Below are positions 25,828 through 32,981 of a stretch of DNA of 51,531 nucleotides, piece by piece. This DNA comes from an uncultured Porphyromonadaceae bacterium (GTDB lineage: Bacteria; Bacteroidota; Bacteroidia; Bacteroidales; Muribaculaceae), in assembly GCA_946414395.1 (NCBI GenBank), contig CAMKOE010000015.1, forward strand, positions 1 through 51,531. The letters run 5' to 3'. A program made the position numbers and the translations under genes. The notes under the pieces are model-generated. The model was not told the DNA's origin, made no database searches, and saw only the letters and a list, made by a program, of their open reading frames with translations. How positions within the stretch are numbered: the first letter of the stretch is position 1; each line of letters begins with the position of its first letter.

Positions 25828-26331
25828 TTACCGGTTGGCACGCTTTGCCATCTCAAACAGTTCCAGTGGCAGATGGCAATAGCCATCGGGGTTCTTGTCC
25901 AGATAGTCCTGGTGGTAATCCTCGGCGTTATAGAAATTCTTGAGTGGCAACAGTTCCACGGCAAGACGGCGCTTCACCTGGGCCTGTACGCGGTTATAGA
26001 CAGCCTGCAGGGTCGGCACGTCGGCCTCGTCGGTATAGTAGATGCCGGTGCGGTACTGCGTGCCCTTGTCGTGTCCCTGCTGGTTGACACTGGTAGGGTC
26101 AATGGCCTTGAAGTACATCTCGGTGAGGAATTCCAGCGAGATGACCTCCGGGTCATAGCCGATGCGCACGGTCTCGGCAAATCCCGTCTTGTCGGTGCAC
26201 ACGTCCTGGTAGGTGGGGTTCTCGGTGTGGCCGTTGGCATAGCCCACCTCGGTTTCGACGACTCCATTCACCAGTTTAAAGTAATGCTCTGTTCCCCAGA
26301 AACATCCTCCTGCAAAATAAATCTCTTTCAT
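25828..26331 (-). CDS. msrA: Peptide-methionine (S)-S-oxide reductase MsrA
   Basis: A 167-residue cytoplasmic enzyme that reduces methionine S-sulfoxide. The active site GCFWG is at residues 9-13 (Cys10), with GYANG, the YHQDYL segment and the family's usual length. There is no fused MsrB domain. Recycling of the active-site Cys must use thioredoxin and resolving thiols not obvious in the C-terminus. Promoter at 26355-26362; cotranscribed with the M15 peptidase. Confidence 0.97.
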   Translation of the reverse strand: MKEIYFAGGCFWGTEHYFKLVNGVVETEVGYANGHTENPTYQDVCTDKTGFAETVRIGYDPEVISLEFLTEMYFKAIDPTSVNQQGHDKGTQYRTGIYYTDEADVPTLQAVYNRVQAQVKRRLAVELLPLKNFYNAEDYHQDYLDKNPDGYCHLPLELFEMAKRANR

Positions 26332-26354
26332 GACTACATGTGATTATTTTGTTA

Positions 26355-26362
26355 CAAAGGTA
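26355..26362 (-). promoter_or_regulatory. -7 element (TACCTTTG) for msrA operon
   Basis: The minus strand reads TACCTTTG, 24 bases before the msrA ATG. It is divergent from the promoter at 26490-26497. Confidence 0.78.
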
Positions 26363-26466
26363 ATACATATCTTGGGATTATCTCCCATCGGACGGCACTT
26401 TTCACTCACGAGCGGCGCCCAGTCGCCCGTCATTGCTGCTCCAGTGACTAAAATGGTTAAACTTTC

Positions 26467-26497
26467 TTGTCTATCTCGAGTCTTAAATGTAACTTTG
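26467..26497 (+). promoter_or_regulatory. Promoter CTTG-N19-TAACTTTG for the DUF2520-maf operon
   Basis: CTTG at 26467-26470 and TAACTTTG at 26490-26497 have 19-base spacing. The ATG at 26506 is eight bases past the -7 element, so the leader is at most a few bases. Confidence 0.82.
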
Positions 26498-26505
26498 CAT
26501 GAGAA

Positions 26506-27285
26506 ATGAGACGTGTGGTCATTATTGGTTCCGGTAATGTGGCGACAAGCCTGGCTCACGGGTTGTCGGCGCGATGTGAGGTGGCTCAGATTTACAGCCG
26601 CCACTTGGGTCATGCCCGTTCGTTGGCCGATGCCGTGGGATGCCCCGATGCTACCGATGACCTCCAGGCGCTCGTCCCCGATGCCGATGCCTATATCATT
26701 GCCGTGAGTGATGATGCCATTGCCAGTGTCCTTGCCTCCACGCCCGACAATGGCGCCCTGTGGGTGCACACGTCGGGCAGCAAGCCGATTGACCTGTTTG
26801 CGGGCCATCGCAGCCGCTGTGGTGTCCTGTGGCCCATGCAATCCTTCTCTCGTGAGGTGGTGGTACCGCTCGATGATGTCCACTTCTTTGCCGAGGCCGG
26901 TGACGAAGCCACCTTGCCCGATCTGCTGGCCTTGGGTCACCTCTTGTCGTCCCATGTCGCTGTCGCCGGCAGTGACCAGCGCCGCTGGCTGCATGTCGCG
27001 TCGGTATTCTCGTGCAACTTTGCCAATCACATGTGGACGCTGGCCGACGAGGTGCTCAAGTCCCAGGGACTCCCGTTCGAGGCCTTGTTGCCGCTCATCC
27101 GCACCACTGTCGCCAAACTCGACCGCCTGTCCCCGGCGAGTTCCCAGACGGGACCGGCAATTCGCCATGACAACCAGGTGATTGCCAGCCACTTGTCGAT
27201 GCTCGATGATGACAAGCGGGAGATTTACCGTTTGATCACCGAATCTATCATGAACCGTAATCCGATTGATGACAATGCTCAATAA
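26506..27285 (+). CDS. Rossmann-like/DUF2520 oxidoreductase
   Basis: A 259-residue NAD(P)-binding protein. The dinucleotide motif is VVIIGSGNVATSLA (residues 4-17). The C-terminal helical half, with WLHVASVFSCNFANHMW and GPAIRHD, is the DUF2520 domain related to 6-phosphogluconate and ketopantoate reductases. The reaction is unknown. It heads a compact operon: the next gene, maf, starts inside its last codons. In many Bacteroidales a KdsC-like phosphatase sits between these two genes; here it is absent. Confidence 0.88.
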   Translation: MRRVVIIGSGNVATSLAHGLSARCEVAQIYSRHLGHARSLADAVGCPDATDDLQALVPDADAYIIAVSDDAIASVLASTPDNGALWVHTSGSKPIDLFAGHRSRCGVLWPMQSFSREVVVPLDDVHFFAEAGDEATLPDLLALGHLLSSHVAVAGSDQRRWLHVASVFSCNFANHMWTLADEVLKSQGLPFEALLPLIRTTVAKLDRLSPASSQTGPAIRHDNQVIASHLSMLDDDKREIYRLITESIMNRNPIDDNAQ

Positions 27286-27850
27286 TCTTGAAAAATATGA
27301 TGTGGTGCTGGGCAGTAACTCGCCCCGTCGCCGTGAACTGCTCGATGACATGGGCGTGAAATTCCGCGTCGAGGCCATTAAGGGTATTGATGAGAATTAT
27401 CCTGCCAGCCTGCCCGTGGAGGAGATTCCCGTCTATCTGGCACGCGTCAAGGCCGATGGCCATCCCTTGAAGCCAGCCGAACTGCTCATCACGGCCGACA
27501 CGGTCGTCGTGCTCGATGAGGCGGTGCTGGGCAAGCCTGCCAGCGAGACCGAAGCCCACAGCATGTTGCGCGCCCTGTCGGGCCGTGCCCATCGTGTCAT
27601 CAGCGGCGTCTGTGTCACGACAGCGACCCGTCAGGAATCGTTTGCCGACACCAGTATCGTCCATTTTGCTGAACTGAGCGACGAGGAGATTGATTACTAC
27701 GTCAACAACTACCGCCCGCTCGACAAGGCTGGGGCCTATGGCATCCAGGAGTGGATCGGCAACATCGGCATCTCGGGCATCAATGGCGACTTCTATAATG
27801 TGATGGGCCTGCCCACCCGCAAACTCTATCAATTGTTGAAAACCTTCTAA
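27275..27850 (+). CDS. maf: Maf family nucleotide pyrophosphatase
   Basis: A 191-residue house-cleaning enzyme that hydrolyses non-canonical or excess nucleoside triphosphates (dTTP/UTP class). SNSPRRREL is at residues 13-21, ADTVVVLD holds the catalytic acidic pair, and GKP and DKAGAYGIQEW are conserved. The start MLNNLEKYDVVLG at 27275 aligns with the family; ATG 27269 is possible. It overlaps the end of the DUF2520 gene by 11 bases, implying translational coupling. Followed after 12 bases by a secreted protein gene. Confidence 0.95.
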   Translation: MLNNLEKYDVVLGSNSPRRRELLDDMGVKFRVEAIKGIDENYPASLPVEEIPVYLARVKADGHPLKPAELLITADTVVVLDEAVLGKPASETEAHSMLRALSGRAHRVISGVCVTTATRQESFADTSIVHFAELSDEEIDYYVNNYRPLDKAGAYGIQEWIGNIGISGINGDFYNVMGLPTRKLYQLLKTF

Positions 27851-27862
27851 ATTGCATGTGAG

Positions 27863-28549
27863 ATGAGAAACTGGTTGCGATATATCATGTGTCTTGCCAT
27901 CATGACGACGGCGCTGCAGGCATGGTCGAGGACATGGTCGGTGCCCGAGGTGCGCGACACGGTCTTCTTCTACAAGACGTGGCAACAGATTCTTGACAAT
28001 TCTCCTGAAGGGATGCTGATAGAGCCCGATGTTTTTGTCCTGAGCGACACACCCTATGATCTCGCAATATTGACTCCCGATGAGGATTTCAACAGGGCCT
28101 TGCTCAAGGACTATATCGCCGCTTCCCAGGGCGACAGCATCTGGGTCATCAGCAGTGAGTACCTTAAGGCCAACTTCGGCGGCGATGTGAAGTACCTGAA
28201 TGGTTTCCTGCTCATGTACTTTAATGACAAGGTCGCTTATTTCATCAGCGCCTATGGTTCATTGTCGGTTACCGATATTCTGTTTGGCGCTAGTGCGATG
28301 GGTTACGAGCCCAAATTTTACTATATAGATTTCCTCCAGAAGAAGGTGATCAAGATTAACCACTCGGCCCTCAGTGGCCTGCTGGAGGATTATCATGACT
28401 TGCAGATGCGCTACGAGGGCATGAAGGATTACAAGAAGTCCTATGTCATTGAGGACTTTTTCTACCGGTACATTGATCGCGTCGCTGCCGATCCCATGCG
28501 CCCCTATATTCTTGACCTTGTCCCGTCTGTCAACGATAATAATGACTGA
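27863..28549 (+). CDS. Secreted DUF6563-like protein, copy 1
   Basis: A 228-residue exported protein of unknown function. The signal peptide is MRNWLRYIMCLAIMTTALQAWS. The mature protein has RDTVFFYKTWQQILD, an internal SLGDS-like QGDSIWVISSEYLKANFGGD, and a closing helical part LLEDYHDLQMRYEGMKDYKK. The pattern resembles DUF6563 proteins of Bacteroidales (my recognition, moderate certainty). A paralogue lies at 28705-29331 and a truncated relative between them. Its stop overlaps the next start by one base (TGATG). It belongs to the operon that leads to the ABC importer. Confidence 0.7.
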   Translation: MRNWLRYIMCLAIMTTALQAWSRTWSVPEVRDTVFFYKTWQQILDNSPEGMLIEPDVFVLSDTPYDLAILTPDEDFNRALLKDYIAASQGDSIWVISSEYLKANFGGDVKYLNGFLLMYFNDKVAYFISAYGSLSVTDILFGASAMGYEPKFYYIDFLQKKVIKINHSALSGLLEDYHDLQMRYEGMKDYKKSYVIEDFFYRYIDRVAADPMRPYILDLVPSVNDNND

Positions 28550-28683
28550 TGTCCATGAAAGATTACTTGATACTTATCCTCGTGCTCGTTTTCACAACGG
28601 CCTCACTGCATGCCGTTGCCCTGGCAGTGCCTCGCGACACAGTTATAAACAACCAGCCTGATATTTTGGATTTGATGAACTGA
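28549..28683 (+). CDS. Small secreted peptide, probable truncated relative of its neighbours
   Basis: A 44-codon frame overlapping the upstream stop by one base (ATG 28549; ATG 28555 also possible). It reads a clear signal peptide, MKDYLILILVLVFTTASLHA, then VPRDTVINNQPDILDLMN and a stop. The VPRDTV start of the mature part matches VRDTVFFY and PQDTLYFF in the two neighbours, after which homology ends. It is either the remnant of a third copy or a genuine 20-residue secreted peptide. Too short to judge by length alone; the intact reading frame and coupling support translation. Confidence 0.5.
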   Translation: MSMKDYLILILVLVFTTASLHAVALAVPRDTVINNQPDILDLMN

Positions 28684-28704
28684 CATTGATAATTCCCGGT
28701 TAGC

Positions 28705-29331
28705 ATGAATAACTTGTTTAGACATATAGCCCTGATTACTGCCGCGGTGTTCTCGCTGCACAATGCCGCTGCAGCCGGTGAAGAACCGCAGGACACTTTG
28801 TATTTCTTCCAGACATGGCAGCAGGTGCTGGATTTTGAGCCTGTGGCCTACTACGAGTCCCCCGTTCACATCCAGCCTGATGCCAATTATTTGCGCTTTG
28901 ACTTTGACGACAAGGAAGTCAACCACTCGATCAACCACGACTATGTGGTAGCCTCGTTGGGTGACAGTGTCTGGTTTGTTAACACTACCTATCTGGATGA
29001 GCACTTCGGCGGTGACAACTTGAAGGTGAATTGCTATACACGCTTGTTCTTCAGTGAAAAGGTCGCCTATCTGCTCGTCGATATGATTGATATTAACGAT
29101 TACGGGTACATGGGCGAGTTCTTCTACTGTTACATCGACTTTCCGAACAACAGGCTACTCAAACTCAATCAGAAGATGCTCAGCACCCTGCTCGAGGATT
29201 ATCATGACCTGCAGATGCGATATGAGGGCATGAGGGACTACGATGAACCCTACATGATGGAAGAGTTTTTCCTCAAGTATGTCGATCGCGCCGCCAGTGA
29301 TCCCATGCGTCCCAATATCGATGATTTCTAG
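28705..29331 (+). CDS. Secreted DUF6563-like protein, copy 2
   Basis: A 208-residue exported paralogue of the protein at 27863. The signal peptide ends near HNAAAAG. Shared blocks are DTLYFFQTWQQVLD, SLGDSVWFVNTTYLDEHFGGD, FFSEKVAYLL and LLEDYHDLQMRYEGMRDYDE, with the same C-terminal VDRAASDPMRP. No catalytic motif or lipobox was found, so a periplasmic or extracellular location is expected. Gap to the ABC importer binding protein is 29 bases. Confidence 0.7.
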   Translation: MNNLFRHIALITAAVFSLHNAAAAGEEPQDTLYFFQTWQQVLDFEPVAYYESPVHIQPDANYLRFDFDDKEVNHSINHDYVVASLGDSVWFVNTTYLDEHFGGDNLKVNCYTRLFFSEKVAYLLVDMIDINDYGYMGEFFYCYIDFPNNRLLKLNQKMLSTLLEDYHDLQMRYEGMRDYDEPYMMEEFFLKYVDRAASDPMRPNIDDF

Positions 29332-29360
29332 ACTTGCGCCGATAATTGAATCAATCAACA

Positions 29361-30482
29361 ATGAAAAAGACTTTTTTTGACCTATTTCTTGTCCTGGCCA
29401 CGGCTTTGCTGTTCTCCTCTTGCTTGAAGAGCGGTCACAGCAATGCCGAACTGAATATAGAGGATACCGTCATCACCTCGGCCAAACTGTTGTCGATGCA
29501 GCGCGCCGACGGCTACACGGTGGTCACCGTGGGCGATCCTTGGAAGGGTGGGGTACTGCACCGCTATGTGCTCGTGCCCGAGGGCGCCTCATTACCCGAC
29601 AATCTGCCCGAGGGTACTGTCGTGCGCACCCCTATCAAGAATGCGCTGGTCTATTCCTCGGTCCACACGAGTCTGCTGCAGGAATTGGGTGCCATCGGTG
29701 CCGTGCATGGGGTGGTGGACAAGCAGTATTTCAACGATACGGTCATTGCATCGGGACTGGCAAGAGGCACGATAGCCGATTGCGGCAACTCGATGAACCC
29801 CACCGTGGAGCGTGTTATCGACATGCAGCCCGACGCTATCCTGCTATCACCCTATCAAGACGCCAGTTATGGCCAGATAGCCAAATTGGACATTCCCATC
29901 ATCGAGTGTGCCGACTACCTGGAGTATGACCCGCTGGGACGTGCCGAGTGGGTGAAATTCTATGGCGAACTGGTGGGGAAGCGTGCCCAGGCCGATAGCC
30001 TCTACCAGGCCGTTGTCGATGCCTACAATGACATGAAGCAGAAGGCCGCCGGGGCCAAGTCCCATCCCACCGTCGTGACCGAAATGGTCATCAACGGCAT
30101 CTGGAATGTGCCTGGCGGACAGAGTTACATGGCTCGCATCCTGAACGATGCCGGTGGCCGTTACCTCTGGGCCGGGGATGAGAACACGGGGTCGCTGGCC
30201 CTGGATTTCAATCAGGTGCTTGCTGTTGCCCAGAATGCCGACTACTGGTTCATCAAGTGGACCAACATCAATTCCCTCAAGGACCTGCAGGGCGCCAATG
30301 ACTTGAACAAGGAAATGGCTGCCTTCAAGAACAAGCGCGTGTATGTCTGCGATACCGACAAGACCCGCTTCTTTGACCGCATACCGTTCCACCCCGAGGT
30401 GCTGCTGCGCGAGTTCGCGGCCATCATGCACCCCGAGTTGTTCCCTGATTTCACTAACCAGATGTACCACCACATTGACTGA
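29361..30482 (+). CDS. ABC transporter substrate-binding lipoprotein (BtuF/FecB type)
   Basis: A 373-residue lipoprotein that delivers a metal chelate (siderophore, heme or cobalamin) to the membrane permease. The lipobox is LFSSC, Cys21. The two-lobed helical-backbone fold is indicated by VVTVGDPW, LVYSSVHTSLLQELGAIGAVHGV, ERVIDMQPDAILLSPY and IIECADYLEYDPLGRAEWVKFYGEL. The ATG at 29361 is chosen over a TTG at 29346 that adds five residues. It is followed by permease and ATPase genes with gaps of seven and eight bases. Substrate cannot be set; no TonB receptor is adjacent. Confidence 0.93.
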   Translation: MKKTFFDLFLVLATALLFSSCLKSGHSNAELNIEDTVITSAKLLSMQRADGYTVVTVGDPWKGGVLHRYVLVPEGASLPDNLPEGTVVRTPIKNALVYSSVHTSLLQELGAIGAVHGVVDKQYFNDTVIASGLARGTIADCGNSMNPTVERVIDMQPDAILLSPYQDASYGQIAKLDIPIIECADYLEYDPLGRAEWVKFYGELVGKRAQADSLYQAVVDAYNDMKQKAAGAKSHPTVVTEMVINGIWNVPGGQSYMARILNDAGGRYLWAGDENTGSLALDFNQVLAVAQNADYWFIKWTNINSLKDLQGANDLNKEMAAFKNKRVYVCDTDKTRFFDRIPFHPEVLLREFAAIMHPELFPDFTNQMYHHID

Positions 30483-30489
30483 CGCCCCG

Positions 30490-31524
30490 ATGACATATCG
30501 CCGATACACCGTCACGCTGGTCGTGCTGACGCTGCTGCTTGTGCTGCTGGCGCTGGCATGCCTCGTGTTTGGCTCGGTGGATATCCCAGTGGACAGGATT
30601 ATTGACATCCTGTCGGGCAAGGGTAGCGGTAACAAGGCATGGGACATCATCATCCTGCAATCACGCCTGCCCATGATTGCCACTGCTGCACTGGCAGGAG
30701 CGGCGCTATCCATTTCGGGCCTGTTGCTGCAGACCACCTTCAACAATCCGCTGGCGGGACCGTCGATACTGGGTGTGTCGTCGGGTGCCGGCCTGGGTGT
30801 CGCTATCGTCATTCTGGCCCTGGGAGGGTCGTTGGGCGGTTTGTTCGGTGAGAGCGTGGGCAGTTACATGGCGATTCTGCTGGGCGCCCTCATGGGTGCG
30901 GGAGCGGTGCTGCTGGTGCTGATTGCATTCTCGACTATCGTGCGCAGCAACACGATGTTGCTCATCATTGGCATTCTGGTCAGTTATCTCACGTCCAGCG
31001 TGGTGCAGTTGCTCAACTCGGTGGCAACCGAGGAGGGTGTCCACAACTATGTCTCATGGGGATTCGGCAACTTCTCGGGTGTCAGTGTGGCTCAGATGCC
31101 GGTCTATGCAGGCATCATCATCCTGGCTCTTATCGGATCGGCCTTGATGGTAAAGCCCTTGAATGCCCTCTTGCTGGGCGCCCGCTATGCCCGCAACCTG
31201 GGTGTCAACGTGTCGATGACCCGCAACATCCTGTTGATTATCACGGGAGTGCTCACGGCCGTGGTGACTGCCTTCTGCGGCCCCATCGGCTTCATCGGTC
31301 TGGTGGTGCCCCACATTGCCCGCATGTCGCTCGGCACGAGCAACCATAGCCGCCTGGTGCCTGCCACCATCCTTGCCGGGGCTGACATCGCCCTGCTGTG
31401 TGCCGTGGCCAGCGTGAGCAGCCCGCACGGCATCATTCCCATCAATGCCATCACGCCCATCATCGGTGTGCCCATTATCCTGTACATCATCCTCAACCGC
31501 CGTCGCATCCAGTACTTCAATTAA
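30490..31524 (+). CDS. FecCD/BtuC family ABC permease
   Basis: A 344-residue inner-membrane permease with about ten transmembrane helices. Family motifs include LRLPR-like QSRLPMIATAALAGAALSISG, NPLAGPSILGVSSGAGLG and the cytoplasmic coupling region GPIGFIGLVVPHIAR near the C-terminus. ATG 30490 (MTYRRYTVTLVV) begins seven bases after the binding-protein stop; a longer open frame reaching back into that gene is not used. Confidence 0.95.
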   Translation: MTYRRYTVTLVVLTLLLVLLALACLVFGSVDIPVDRIIDILSGKGSGNKAWDIIILQSRLPMIATAALAGAALSISGLLLQTTFNNPLAGPSILGVSSGAGLGVAIVILALGGSLGGLFGESVGSYMAILLGALMGAGAVLLVLIAFSTIVRSNTMLLIIGILVSYLTSSVVQLLNSVATEEGVHNYVSWGFGNFSGVSVAQMPVYAGIIILALIGSALMVKPLNALLLGARYARNLGVNVSMTRNILLIITGVLTAVVTAFCGPIGFIGLVVPHIARMSLGTSNHSRLVPATILAGADIALLCAVASVSSPHGIIPINAITPIIGVPIILYIILNRRRIQYFN

Positions 31525-31532
31525 CAACCGCA

Positions 31533-32315
31533 ATGAACGATAACGCTATACTCACTACTCACAACCTGGCCGTTGGATACCGCAATGGCAAACAGCAAGT
31601 CACCCTGCTCAGTGGGCTCAACCTGCATTTGAATAAAGGCAAACTCGTCGCCCTGCTGGGGCAGAACGGTGCCGGCAAGTCAACCCTGTTGAGGGCCATC
31701 ACCTGTGACGAGCGCCCCATCGGCGGCACCATTGAGGTAGATGGAAAGAATTTGCTGGAAATGCCCCAAAAGGAGCGCTCACGCCTCCTGGGGCTCGTGT
31801 CCACCGAGCGCATCCAGGCGGGGGCGCTCACGGTCGAGGAACTGGTGGGCCTGGGACGACAGCCTCACACCGGTTTCCTGGGTCGCCTCGATGACGAGGA
31901 TCACCGCATCGTGCGCCAGGCCATGGCCGATGCGGGCATCGCAGCCAAGGCCGGTGATTATATCGCCTCGCTGAGCGACGGTGAGCGTCAGAAGGCTATG
32001 ATTGCCCGTGCCCTGGCCCAGGAGACACCTCTCATCGTCCTCGATGAGCCCACAGCATTTCTCGACGTGGCCAGCCGCATCGAGACCATGCGCCTGCTGC
32101 AGACACTCGCCCACGACCGCGGCAAGGCCGTTCTGCTCTCCAGCCACGACATTTCCCAGTCCCTCATGCTGGCCGATGAATTATGGCTCATCACCACCGA
32201 CCGTCAAGTCCTCACCGGCACCACCACCGACCTTGTCGCCGCTGGCGCCATGGACCATCTTTTCACCAACCGATCCATCCACTTCAACCCCCAAATCCTC
32301 GATTATTCCTTCTAA
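31533..32315 (+). CDS. ABC transporter ATP-binding protein (FepC/BtuD type)
   Basis: A 260-residue ATPase that drives the FecCD permease. Walker A GQNGAGKST is at residues 43-51, the signature LSDGERQ near 147-153, Walker B LIVLDEPTAFLD from about 167, and the switch His in SSHD. The ATG at 31533 is eight bases after the permease stop. It is the last gene of the operon that begins at 26506. No terminator hairpin was found after it. Confidence 0.95.
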   Translation: MNDNAILTTHNLAVGYRNGKQQVTLLSGLNLHLNKGKLVALLGQNGAGKSTLLRAITCDERPIGGTIEVDGKNLLEMPQKERSRLLGLVSTERIQAGALTVEELVGLGRQPHTGFLGRLDDEDHRIVRQAMADAGIAAKAGDYIASLSDGERQKAMIARALAQETPLIVLDEPTAFLDVASRIETMRLLQTLAHDRGKAVLLSSHDISQSLMLADELWLITTDRQVLTGTTTDLVAAGAMDHLFTNRSIHFNPQILDYSF

Positions 32316-32411
32316 AGAATTACTAGGGCCTGCAAGTGCAATAAATTATTCAAAACCAATCTGTTGTATAACTGTTTGGGCGTCCTTGCTGGGCACTTTG
32401 TGGCTCTAAAA

Positions 32412-32443
32412 TTTGGTTGTTTGGATTGTTTTATTTACCTTTG
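32412..32443 (+). promoter_or_regulatory. Complete promoter TTTG-N20-TACCTTTG
   Basis: TTTG at 32412-32415 and TACCTTTG at 32436-32443 with a 20-base spacer. The leader to ATG 32470 is about 20 bases. Confidence 0.88.
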
Positions 32444-32469
32444 CGGTACAAACCAATTACTAACAACTT

Positions 32470-32856
32470 ATGCTAAAACGATTATTTTTAGCGCTTGCTG
32501 TTGTGATTGCTCTGTCTGCCGTGGGGCAGGATTATCAACTGCATGCCACCAAGTATCACCCGGGTCAGGGTGGTGCCGGTTGGGTAACAGCAAGCGGGGA
32601 TCGGATCAATTATGATAAGTTGAAAAACTATCAGATCCGCTGGGTCGCCCTCTCGCATGACATGTTTAACAAGCATGGTTTCAAAATGGGCGATGTGATT
32701 ATTGTCGAGAGTGAGACGACACCGTCACTCAATGGTGAGTGGGTGGTGAAGGACAAGATGGGTAAGCGCCTGCGCAAGCGCATCGATTTCCTCACTCCGC
32801 GTGGTGACAAGTACAACTTCCGCAACGGCTCGGTCACCATCCGCAAGAAGAAGTGA
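32470..32856 (+). CDS. Secreted double-psi beta-barrel (RlpA/3D-like) protein
   Basis: A 128-residue exported protein with signal peptide MLKRLFLALAVVIALSAVG. The mature part reads ATKYHPGQGGAGWVTASGDRI, then RWVALSHDMF, MGDVIIVES and GEWVVKDKMGKR...RIDFL. This order matches RlpA-like/3D double-psi barrels, some of which are lytic transglycosylases, but the usual trio of catalytic acids cannot be verified here. It is a single-gene unit with its own promoter and terminator. A role at peptidoglycan is an inference. Confidence 0.72.
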   Translation: MLKRLFLALAVVIALSAVGQDYQLHATKYHPGQGGAGWVTASGDRINYDKLKNYQIRWVALSHDMFNKHGFKMGDVIIVESETTPSLNGEWVVKDKMGKRLRKRIDFLTPRGDKYNFRNGSVTIRKKK

Positions 32857-32909
32857 TTTAGGCTGATTCCACTCCTCAACATGTGGGAATAGCCGTTAGA
32901 GTTAAGATG

Positions 32910-32944
32910 AGGACGGGACAGATGACATCTGCCTCGTCCTTTTC
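32910..32944 (+). terminator. Terminator of the double-psi barrel gene
   Basis: A 14-position stem (32910-32923 with 32927-32940) has one G-U pair and one A-C mismatch, and is followed by TTTT. Confidence 0.8.
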
Positions 32945-32981
32945 GTTTTCATTGTGCCGGCCTAGTGAGGTTCGCGGGCCG

